Notes under the pieces: generated by a model
Database searches by the model: none
What the model was told of the DNA's origin: nothing
What the model saw: only the letters and a program-made list of their open reading frames with translations
Part shown: positions 54,901 through 61,570 of the stretch, piece by piece
Layout of the letters: every line of letters starts with the position of its first letter
How positions within the stretch are numbered: the stretch's first letter is position 1
Assembly (NCBI RefSeq): GCF_017876155.1
Contig: NZ_JAGINP010000015.1
Span: 124,001 to 188,000, forward strand
Source of the DNA: Azospirillum rugosum
GTDB taxonomy: Bacteria > Pseudomonadota > Alphaproteobacteria > Azospirillales > Azospirillaceae
Length of the DNA: 64,000 bases
Reading direction: 5' to 3'
Position numbers and translations under genes: made by a program

Positions 54901-55579
54901 GGGCGGCCTCCATCAGGCGTTTGAAAGGCTCCGGCAGATTCCGGCCGACGGCGAGCACGCCCAGCCCGTTGGAATGCAGGAACAGGAAACCCGGATGGTT
55001 CCGGCTGACCTCGTCCCAGAATTGCCAGACGCCGAAGCCGCGTTCGCGCACGTTGGTGTCGTGGAACAGGACCACGGCGCGGTCGCTCAGCTTGGGAAGC
55101 CACGTCTCGAAGTCGTGGCGGACCGCCTCGTAGGTGTGCAGCCCGTCGATGTGCAGCAGGTCGACGCTGCCATCGGCGAACTGCGGCAGCGCCTCGTCGA
55201 AGGTCGTGCGGACCAGACGCGAAAAGCGGCCGTATCGCGGGTTGTGATAGGCCGACAGCCTTTGATAGATGGCGTCGGCGTAGAAGCCGGCGTGCTCGTC
55301 GCCCTGCCACGTGTCCACCGCGTAGCAGGCGGTTTCCACCCCAAGCGCGTCCACCGCCTGACAGAAGGCGAGGTAGGAATTGCCGGTGTGCGTGCCGAGT
55401 TCGACGAGCGTGCGCGGACGCAGCGCATCGATGGCCCAGAAGGCGAAGGGGATGTGCCCCACCCAGGCGTCCGGATCGCTCAGGCGCTCCGGAAACCAGA
55501 AGCAGGGATCGGACAGCAGGCTGTGAAGATCCCCGCCTTCCGCGCGGTCGGTTTCGGGCAGGGCGGGGGTTTCAGGCAT
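51932..55579 (-). CDS. Giant fusion: methyltransferase, coiled coil, 12 x 38-residue repeats, GT2
   Basis: 1215 residues from the ATG at 55579, which overlaps the wzt stop by 8 bases (a TTG at 55588 also exists). Residues about 50-210: class I methyltransferase, with TLVELGTHTGNSYLAFCQAV as SAM motif and LLHIDGLHTYEAVRHDFETW. About 250-345: coiled coil. About 425-885: twelve tandem repeats of HPLFDSAYYLRTNPDVAA type, then a degenerate copy. About 940-1200: GT2 with LTAGIVLYDNEAPQIAEL, LGVNPDGLLHPDCLVQLL and FLYCEDVDLSWRVRLAGF. Probably modifies and extends the exported glycan, with the repeats as spacer or binding platform; that is inference. Confidence 0.85.
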   Translation of the reverse strand: MPETPALPETDRAEGGDLHSLLSDPCFWFPERLSDPDAWVGHIPFAFWAIDALRPRTLVELGTHTGNSYLAFCQAVDALGVETACYAVDTWQGDEHAGFYADAIYQRLSAYHNPRYGRFSRLVRTTFDEALPQFADGSVDLLHIDGLHTYEAVRHDFETWLPKLSDRAVVLFHDTNVRERGFGVWQFWDEVSRNHPGFLFLHSNGLGVLAVGRNLPEPFKRLMEAAQDPERLDSVRRIFARFGAPLNDQLRLRHLTEQAEHLTAVLQQRDNDIATLTQSLIARNGDVDALNHTLEQRDTSIKALNGSIAAKDRELAALAETHEVLLVAKREIDRLRAFVAEAGHAGSGRVPASSGASRGAVTPVLPKRRWNDAAALRMGRAAARLRRSGWTRQSDRLILWAEIVRCNPSSSLRQLWHGLREGGTSHPLFDSAYYLRTNPDVAAAGVNPLGHYLAVGAWENRNPHPLFDSAYYLRTNPDVAAAGVNPLVHYLTIGAWENRNPHPLFDSAYYLRANPDVAAGGANPLVHYIEQGAREGRNPHPLFDGAHYLRANPGAAAEVAADGTTPLAHYLAVGASEKRDPHPLFDSAYYLSTNPDVAADGTNPLLHYLERGAREGCNPHPLFDSAHYLRTNPSVAADGINPLLHYITHGAWEGCNPHPLFDSAHYLRTNPDVTASGANPLVHYLAVGAWGGRNPHPLFDSAYYLRTSPDVAAGGAHPLLHYIAHGAREGRNPHPLFDSAYYLRTNPDVAATGMDPLVHYLAHGAWEKRNPHLLFDSAYYLRTNPDVAAGGANPLVHYLEHGAWEGRNPHPLFDSAYYLRTNPGVVASGVNPLVHYLTIGAWANRDPHPLFDSVYYLSTNPDVAASGANPLVHFIESGAAELRNPNPRFDMRLYAQITPDGVDNPLLHYLTKGPVKGFCLPGTVDETVVAAALGVGTELKGPLRLTAGIVLYDNEAPQIAELVGSIRLAASALPDGITVDVALLDNGGAPFDPAALPEAVHYEKPDANLGFGKGHNALMRRAFQAGADFYLGVNPDGLLHPDCLVQLLRMAVADQGESLLEAIQFPEEHPKWYEPDTFDTPWVSGACFLMPRAIFEATQGFDEHMFLYCEDVDLSWRVRLAGFRTRICPTAIFHHDVSDRGHEPWRFKEMLLAGRYLARKWGNPAFREYTEQLLVSNGVASSPAELPDLESLPVIEAPGDIPDFDHAFSFALTRW
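52925..54304 (-). repeat. Twelve tandem 114-bp repeats inside the fusion gene
   Basis: Eleven units of 114 bp and one (the fourth in coding order) of 126 bp. Each codes for HPLFDSAYYLRTNPDVAxxG then xNPLVHYLxxGAWExRNP with small changes. A thirteenth, degenerate unit follows (about 52811-52924, starting NPRFDMRLYAQ). The high DNA-level similarity means copy number can change by recombination or slippage. Confidence 0.95.
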
Positions 55580-56936
55580 TCTCGGCAAACCCTGACTGAT
55601 GGTCCGGCTGGTGGACGACGAGGTCGATGGCGTGCATCGGCAGGCCGACGAGGCCGCGCGACACGTGGCTCGACACGACCTTGAGGAACAGGGCCTCGTC
55701 GATCCAGTGGTGCTGGACGTGATCGTCCCGCGTGCCGGCCGCGATGGCCACGCTCATGGCGTAGTCGCCGGCCGGCAGGTAGGGGAACTGGAACTGGAAG
55801 CTGGCGGAGAAGCCCTGCCCGGCGCGCACCGTGACGGGCGTCTCGCGGAAGGTGATGTAGGTGTTGTCGCCGAACAGCGTCTGCCCCAGCCGGTCCTTGA
55901 CGACGAAGCCGACGATCGGGCTGTCGATGTCCGTGTGCGCGGCGGCGTCCACGCGCAGGATCACCTCCTCGCCGCCGTAGAGCGCGTCCAGCCTGGCGCC
56001 GGCGGGATCCTGGAGGCGCACGCCTTCGATGGTGGCGCCGCGGCTGCCGAACCAGGGGGCGTCCGGGTTGAAGTCGAAAAGCTCGATCTCGTTGCGGGCC
56101 GTGGATTCCTTGAGGACGTCGTGCCGCACGTCGGGCTTCGCCCTGACCGGCCCCTCCGGCGGGCGGCGGCTGCCGCCGATGCGGAAGGAGGTGTCGTCCT
56201 GCTCGCTGTACAGCGCGGCGAGGTAGCTGTGGCAGACCTCCTTGGCCGGTCCCGTCTCGCGCAGGAAGCCGCGGTCGATCCACACCGCGCGGTCGCACAG
56301 GTTGATGACGCTGGAGGCGTCGTGGGAGACGAACAGCAGGGTGCCGCGCTCCTTGAACTGCCGGATGAAGCGCATGCACTTCTGCGTGAAGGCGACGTCG
56401 CCGACCGACAGGATCTCGTCCACGATCAGGATGTCGGCGTCCACATGGGCGGCCACCGCGAAGGCGAGCCGGGCGTACATGCCGCTGGAGTAGAGCTTGA
56501 CCGGCTGGTCGATGAAATCGCCGATGCCGGCGAAGGCCTCGATGGCGGCGTAGCGCTCGTCGATCTGGCTGCGCTCCAACCCCAGCACGGAGGCGGCGAG
56601 ATAGACGTTCTCGCGGCCGGTGAATTCCGGGTTGAAGCCGGCGCCGAGTTCCAGCAGGGCGGCGATGCGCCCCGTCACCGCCACCTCGCCACGGGTCGGG
56701 GTCAGCGTGCCGCAGACCATCTGCAGGAAGGTGGACTTGCCCGACCCGTTGCGGCCGATGATGCCGACCGTTTCGCCGCGCCGGATCTCCAGATCAACGC
56801 CCTGCAGTGCCCAATACTCGTCGTAGAACTTGCGACGGTTGCGCCAGAGCATCTGCTTGATGCGGTCTTCGGGCTTCTTGTAGATGGTGTACGCCTTGCC
56901 CAAGCCCTTGACGCTGATCGCGATGTCAGACGGCAT
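55572..56936 (-). CDS. wzt: Polysaccharide ABC transporter, ATP-binding subunit with carbohydrate-binding C-terminal domain
   Basis: 454 residues. The nucleotide-binding domain has VGIIGRNGSGKSTFLQMV (Walker A), YSSGMYARLAFAVAAHVDAD (signature) and ILIVDEILSVGD (Walker B). About 200 residues follow after 255, with the Wzt C-terminal beta-sandwich features (PIVGFVVKDRLGQTLFGDNT and FQFPYLPAGDYAMSVAIA), which in O-antigen exporters recognise the capped end of the glycan. The ATG at 56936 matches the usual Wzt start; the longer frame is non-coding. Partner of wzm at 50080; the fusion gene starts within its stop. Confidence 0.93.
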   Translation of the reverse strand: MPSDIAISVKGLGKAYTIYKKPEDRIKQMLWRNRRKFYDEYWALQGVDLEIRRGETVGIIGRNGSGKSTFLQMVCGTLTPTRGEVAVTGRIAALLELGAGFNPEFTGRENVYLAASVLGLERSQIDERYAAIEAFAGIGDFIDQPVKLYSSGMYARLAFAVAAHVDADILIVDEILSVGDVAFTQKCMRFIRQFKERGTLLFVSHDASSVINLCDRAVWIDRGFLRETGPAKEVCHSYLAALYSEQDDTSFRIGGSRRPPEGPVRAKPDVRHDVLKESTARNEIELFDFNPDAPWFGSRGATIEGVRLQDPAGARLDALYGGEEVILRVDAAAHTDIDSPIVGFVVKDRLGQTLFGDNTYITFRETPVTVRAGQGFSASFQFQFPYLPAGDYAMSVAIAAGTRDDHVQHHWIDEALFLKVVSSHVSRGLVGLPMHAIDLVVHQPDHQSGFAENA

Positions 56937-57121
56937 CCAAAAGGTCCGATTGTGGCGGGGTCGCGGCGGGCGGCCGACGGGTTCGATCCATGGCGTTCGC
57001 ACATTTATCGAAGCTTGCCTGCCAAGTCCACTCCGGATCATCCAGTCCGGATCACGGGGCAAGGCCGGCCCCCCTTCCACGTCGCGACACCCGCGCCCCG
57101 CCGGGGCGCGGGCGCTCGGGA

Positions 57122-57871
57122 TCAGGCCGACCTGATCCAATAGACACCGATTCCGTCGATGTCCTTGATGCTGTCCTCGATGCCGCGGGCGGCGCGGAAA
57201 TCGTGCACCGCCTGCTTGCAGGCGGCCACCGCCCCGTAGTCGTCCACGATGATCACGCCACCGGGCGACACCTTGTCGTACAGGGCCTCGAAGGTCTCGA
57301 TGGTGGACTGGTACATGTCGCCGTCGAGGCGCAGCACCGCCAGCCGCTCGATCGGCGCGCCCGGCAGGGTGTCCTTGAACCAGCCCTTGAGGAAGCGGAC
57401 CTGGTCGTCGAGGAGGCCATACTTGCTGAAGTTGGACTTCACCTCGTCCAGGGACACCGCCAGTTCGGAGAAGGTGCTGTGCACGTCCCCTTCATCGACG
57501 GGATAGTGTTCCGGGTCGGGCGGCGGCAGGCCTTCGAAGGAATCCGCCGCCCAGACGAGGCGGTCCGTGACGCCGTAGGCCTTCAGGATGGCCCGCATGA
57601 AGATCGTGGTGCCGCCCCGCCAGACGCCGGTCTCGATGAGGTCGCCCGGAACACCGTGCTTGAGCACATGCTCGACGGCGGTGCGCACGTTGTTCATGCG
57701 CAGTTCCCCGATCATCGAATGGGCCTTCAGCGGCCAATCGAGGCCACCCCGGCGCCGTTCCGGAGCAAATGTGGGTTCGGACCAGGGATCGTGCGAAGGA
57801 TCCTCATAGATGGCGCCAACCAGGCACCGGACCATCAGATCCAGGTACAGCGAACGACTCTCGTCCATCAT
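57122..57871 (-). CDS. TylF/MycF-type O-methyltransferase
   Basis: 249 residues. The family pattern is clear: SMIGELRMNNVRTAVEHVL, the SAM motif DLIETGVWRGGTTIFMRAIL, LRLDGDMYQSTIETFEALY and GGVIIVDDYGAVAACKQAVH, whose aspartates bind the metal and substrate hydroxyl. TylF enzymes methylate deoxysugar hydroxyls; in LPS clusters they often modify rhamnose or cap the chain end. The location between rmlA and wzt supports a capping methyl group recognised by Wzt, which is inference. Confidence 0.9.
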   Translation of the reverse strand: MMDESRSLYLDLMVRCLVGAIYEDPSHDPWSEPTFAPERRRGGLDWPLKAHSMIGELRMNNVRTAVEHVLKHGVPGDLIETGVWRGGTTIFMRAILKAYGVTDRLVWAADSFEGLPPPDPEHYPVDEGDVHSTFSELAVSLDEVKSNFSKYGLLDDQVRFLKGWFKDTLPGAPIERLAVLRLDGDMYQSTIETFEALYDKVSPGGVIIVDDYGAVAACKQAVHDFRAARGIEDSIKDIDGIGVYWIRSA

Positions 57872-58130
57872 GCGCTCTTTCAGCCGGCAATGTCGGGCAA
57901 ACGCCCATTCATGGTCTCAGTTGGCGGCACGTTAGCCCGAACGCTTGTCTTTGGTAAGGCCTGAAACGGCGTCCGCAAGCCGGGAACGGACGCGGTCCTC
58001 ACCGGCCGGGCCGATGCTTCCCATGCACGCGCGTGCGAAGGGTCGCCCTTGTGGAACGCCCCCTCGCACGGCTGTCTCCGTTGGGTTCTTGGCAAGCCGG
58101 TCCTGACGAATGCGGCGGCCCGCGCCGTCC

Positions 58131-58994
58131 CTATTCGGTCAGGCTCAGCAGGTAGCGGCCGTACTCGTTCTTCTTCAGCGGCTCGGCGAGGCGGCGCACC
58201 TGCTCGGCGTCGATCCAGCCGGAGATGAAGGCGATCTCCTCCGGGCAGGCGATCTGCAGGCCCTGCCGGTGCTGGATGGTGCGGACGAACTCGGCCGCCT
58301 CCAGCAGGCTGTCGTGGGTGCCGGTGTCGAACCAGCCGTAGCCGCGGCCCATCTGCTCGACCGACAGGCGGCCGGCCTCCAGGTAGGCGGCGTTGACCGA
58401 GGTGATCTCCAGCTCGCCGCGCGGCGACGGCTTCACCGCCGCGGCGATGTCCAGCACGTCGTTGTCGTAGAAATAGAGCCCGGTGACCGCCCACTTGGAG
58501 CGCGGGTTGACCGGCTTCTCCTCGATGCTGAGCGCGCGGCCCTGCTCGTCGAACTCGACCACGCCGTAGCGTTCCGGGTCGCGGACGCCGTAGGCGAAGA
58601 CGCGGGCGCCCTGGGTGTTCTCGCCGGCGGCGCGCAGCAGGTTGGTCAGGCCGTGGCCGTAGAAGATGTTGTCGCCCAGCACGAGCGCGCAGCTGTCGTT
58701 GCCGACGAACTCGCGGCCGATGATGAAGGCCTGGGCCAGCCCGTCGGGCGAGGGCTGCACCGCGTAGGTCAGGTTGATGCCCCACTGCGCGCCGTCGCCG
58801 AGCACGGCCTGGAACAGCGCCTGGTCGTGCGGCGTGGTGATGATCAGGATGTCCTGAATCCCCGCCAGCATCAGCGTGCTGAGCGGGAAATAGATCATCG
58901 GCTTGTCGTAGATCGGCAGGAGCTGCTTGCTGACCGCCCGCGTCACCGGATAAAGCCGGGTGCCGGACCCGCCGGCCAGGATGATGCCCTTCAT
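58131..58994 (-). CDS. rmlA: Glucose-1-phosphate thymidylyltransferase RmlA
   Basis: 287 residues, full length. Makes dTDP-glucose from dTTP and glucose-1-phosphate, the first step for dTDP-rhamnose and also for the Fdt sugar. Hallmarks: KGIILAGGSGTRLYPVTRAV, SKQLLPIYDKPMIYFPLSTL, LGDNIFYGHGL and GWFDTGTHDSLLEAAEFV. Fourth and last of the rmlC-rmlB-rmlD-rmlA run, 27 bases after rmlD. Confidence 0.97.
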   Translation of the reverse strand: MKGIILAGGSGTRLYPVTRAVSKQLLPIYDKPMIYFPLSTLMLAGIQDILIITTPHDQALFQAVLGDGAQWGINLTYAVQPSPDGLAQAFIIGREFVGNDSCALVLGDNIFYGHGLTNLLRAAGENTQGARVFAYGVRDPERYGVVEFDEQGRALSIEEKPVNPRSKWAVTGLYFYDNDVLDIAAAVKPSPRGELEITSVNAAYLEAGRLSVEQMGRGYGWFDTGTHDSLLEAAEFVRTIQHRQGLQIACPEEIAFISGWIDAEQVRRLAEPLKKNEYGRYLLSLTE

Positions 58995-59021
58995 GATCGC
59001 GCCGCCTGTCGTGAAGTCTTC

Positions 59022-59921
59022 TTAGGATGCCGGGGAGGAGAGCAGCTCGTCGAGCACGCGGTCCAGGCTGTCTTCCCAGCGCGGGGCCTCGATGCCGAAC
59101 GCGGTCCGGATGCGCGCGCAGTCCAGCCGGGAGTTGGCCGGGCGGCGGGCGGGAGTGGGATACTCGGCCGTGGTGATGGCCAGCAGCCGCGGACGCCGGC
59201 CGGTGGCCGCCTCCAGCCGCTGGAAGACGCGCTCGGCGAAGCCGTGCCAGGTCGTCTCGCCGGTGCCGGTGAAGTGGTAGGTGCCCCAGGGAACGTCGCG
59301 TCCGGGGTCCTTGGCGGCGGCGATGCGCCCGGCGATGGCCACGATCGCGGCGGCGATGTCGGACGCCGCCGTCGGCGCGCCGTGCTGGTCGGCGACCACG
59401 CGCATCTCCTCGCGCTCGCGCCCGAAGCGCAGCATGGTCTTGACGAAGTTGGCCCCGTGCGCGGCGTAGACCCAGGAGGTGCGCAGGATCACGTGGCACG
59501 GGCAGGCCGCGCGCACCGCCGCCTCGCCGGCCTCCTTGCTGGCGCCGTAGGCGCCGAGCGGGGCGACCGGGTCGTCCTCCGTGTAGGGCGCCGGCTTGGT
59601 GCCGTCGAACACGTAGTCGGTGGAGATGTGGACCAGCGGCACGCCGCGCGCGGCGCAGGCCGCGGCCAGCCGGGCCGGGCCGTCGCGGTTGACGGCGAAG
59701 GCCGCGTCGCGGTCGCTCTCGGCCTTGTCCACGGCGGTGTAGGCGGTGGCGTTGACGACGAGGTCGGGGGCGTGCGCCGCCACCGCCGCGTCCACCGTCT
59801 CCGGCCGGGCCATGTCGACGTCCGGACGGGCCAGCCCGACCAGTTCCGTGCCCGGCGGCCAGGCGGCCCGCATCAGCTCGGTGCCGACCTGCCCGCTGGT
59901 GCCGAGGACGAGGATCTTCAT
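59022..59921 (-). CDS. rmlD: dTDP-4-dehydrorhamnose reductase RmlD
   Basis: 299 residues from the ATG at 59921, which overlaps the rmlB stop (ATGA). NAD(P)-binding KILVLGTSGQVGTELM, VVNATAYTAVDKAESD, HISTDYVFDGTK and the catalytic tyrosine-lysine in YGASKEAGE. Last step of dTDP-L-rhamnose synthesis. Confidence 0.97.
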   Translation of the reverse strand: MKILVLGTSGQVGTELMRAAWPPGTELVGLARPDVDMARPETVDAAVAAHAPDLVVNATAYTAVDKAESDRDAAFAVNRDGPARLAAACAARGVPLVHISTDYVFDGTKPAPYTEDDPVAPLGAYGASKEAGEAAVRAACPCHVILRTSWVYAAHGANFVKTMLRFGREREEMRVVADQHGAPTAASDIAAAIVAIAGRIAAAKDPGRDVPWGTYHFTGTGETTWHGFAERVFQRLEAATGRRPRLLAITTAEYPTPARRPANSRLDCARIRTAFGIEAPRWEDSLDRVLDELLSSPAS

Positions 59922-60973
59922 GCCGCGTCGAGCCCCAGCCGCTCGCCGCGGTAGGAGCCGTTCAGGATGGCTTCCCACCAGGACCGGTTCTCCAGGTACC
60001 ATTCGACCGTCTTGCGCAGGCCGGTCTCGAAGGTCTCCTGCGGCTTCCAGCCCAGCTCGCGCGTGATCTTGGAGGCGTCGATGGCGTAGCGCTTGTCATG
60101 GCCCGGGCGGTCGGCGACGAAGGTGATCAGCCGGTCGTGCGGCGCGCCGGCCGGGGCCAGCTCGTCCAGCAGCGCGCACAGGGTGCGCACCACGTCCAGG
60201 TTGGTGCGCTCGTTGTAGCCGCCGATGTTGTAGCTCTCGCCGATCACGCCCTTCTCCAGCACCAGCCGCAGGGCGCGGGCGTGGTCCTCGACGTAGAGCC
60301 AGTCGCGGACGTTGTCGCCCTTGCCGTAGACCGGCAGCGGTTCCCCCTTCAGACCCTTCAGGATCATCAGCGGGATCAGCTTTTCCGGGAAATGGTAGGG
60401 GCCGTAGTTGTTCGAGCAGTTGGTCAGGACCACCGGCAGGCCGTAGGTCTCGTGCCAGGCCCGGACGAGATGGTCGGAGGACGCCTTGCTGGCCGAATAG
60501 GGCGAGTTCGGGCTGTAGGCCGTCGTCTCGGTGAAGAAGCCCTCGTCGCCCAGCGTGCCGAACACCTCGTCGGTGGAGATGTGGTGGAAGCGGAAGGCCG
60601 CGCGCTCCTCGGCCGGCAGCCCCATCCAGTAGCCGCGCACCGCCTCCAGCAGGCGGAAGGTGCCCACGACGTTGGTCTGGATGAACTCGCCCGGCCCGTC
60701 GATGGAGCGGTCCACGTGGGACTCCGCGGCCAGGTGCATGACGGCGTCCGGCCGGTGCTCCGCGAAGACGCGGCGCAGCTCCTCCCCGTCGCAGATGTCG
60801 ACCTTCTCGAAGGCGTAGCGGGGGTTTTCCGCAGCGCCCGGCAGCGAGGACAGGTTGGCGGCGTAGGTCAGCTTGTCGACGTTGACGACGAAGGCGTCGG
60901 TCTCGGCCAGAAGTTGACGCACGACGGCCGAACCGATGAAACCGGCTCCACCCGTGACGAGGATACGCTTCAT
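59918..60973 (-). CDS. rmlB: dTDP-glucose 4,6-dehydratase RmlB
   Basis: 351 residues from the ATG at 60973 (AGGTG about 6 bases upstream). NAD-binding RILVTGGAGFIGSAVVRQLL, catalytic HHISTDEVFGTLGDEGFF, YSASKASSDHLVRAWHETYG with tyrosine and lysine, and NNYGPYHFPEKLIPLMIL. Makes dTDP-4-keto-6-deoxyglucose, the branch point between rhamnose (rmlC, rmlD) and the amino sugar of the Fdt genes at 43.7-45.9 kb. Confidence 0.97.
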   Translation of the reverse strand: MKRILVTGGAGFIGSAVVRQLLAETDAFVVNVDKLTYAANLSSLPGAAENPRYAFEKVDICDGEELRRVFAEHRPDAVMHLAAESHVDRSIDGPGEFIQTNVVGTFRLLEAVRGYWMGLPAEERAAFRFHHISTDEVFGTLGDEGFFTETTAYSPNSPYSASKASSDHLVRAWHETYGLPVVLTNCSNNYGPYHFPEKLIPLMILKGLKGEPLPVYGKGDNVRDWLYVEDHARALRLVLEKGVIGESYNIGGYNERTNLDVVRTLCALLDELAPAGAPHDRLITFVADRPGHDKRYAIDASKITRELGWKPQETFETGLRKTVEWYLENRSWWEAILNGSYRGERLGLDAA

Positions 60974-61015
60974 CAAGACACCTGCCCCCTTTACCAACAA
61001 GTCGTCAACACCGCG

Positions 61016-61567
61016 TCAGAAACACTCGCCCAGTTCCGCCAGCCGCGGATGCTTGAGATCCTTGTCCGACAGCAGGGCCTTGTCCGTCGCGACCGGCCAA
61101 TCGATGCCCAGATCCGGATCGTTCCACAGCAGACCCCGGTCATGCGCGGCCGAATAGAAGTTCGTGACCTTGTATACCACTTCGGTATTAGGTTCCAGTG
61201 TGCAAAATCCGTGCGCAAAGCCGATGGGAACGAAAATCTGGTTCCATTCCTCGGCGCTGATGACCGCGCTGACGTGCTGGCCGAAGGTGGGCGAGCCCCG
61301 GCGGATGTCCACCGCCACGTCCAGGATGGCGCCCCGGACGACGCGCACCAGCTTGTCCTGCGCGAAGGGCGGCAGCTGGAAATGCAGGCCGCGCACCGTG
61401 CCCACCTCCGCCGAGAGGGACTGGTTGTCCTGCACGAAGTCGTAATGCAGCCCGGCCGCCTCGAACGCCTTCTTGCTGTAGGTCTCCGAGAAGAAGCCGC
61501 GATGGTCACCGAACTTCTTCGGCCGGATGATCTTCACGTCGGGGATGGCGAGAGCGGTGACATCCAT
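61016..61567 (-). CDS. rmlC: dTDP-4-dehydrorhamnose 3,5-epimerase RmlC
   Basis: 183 residues. Cupin fold with RGFFSETYSKKAFEAAGL, TVRGLHFQLPPFAQDKLVRV (catalytic histidine in LHFQ) and FVPIGFAHGFCTLEPNTEVV. Starts 3 bases after the upstream glycosyltransferase stop and is followed by rmlB. Confidence 0.97.
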   Translation of the reverse strand: MDVTALAIPDVKIIRPKKFGDHRGFFSETYSKKAFEAAGLHYDFVQDNQSLSAEVGTVRGLHFQLPPFAQDKLVRVVRGAILDVAVDIRRGSPTFGQHVSAVISAEEWNQIFVPIGFAHGFCTLEPNTEVVYKVTNFYSAAHDRGLLWNDPDLGIDWPVATDKALLSDKDLKHPRLAELGECF

Positions 61568-61570
61568 GGG

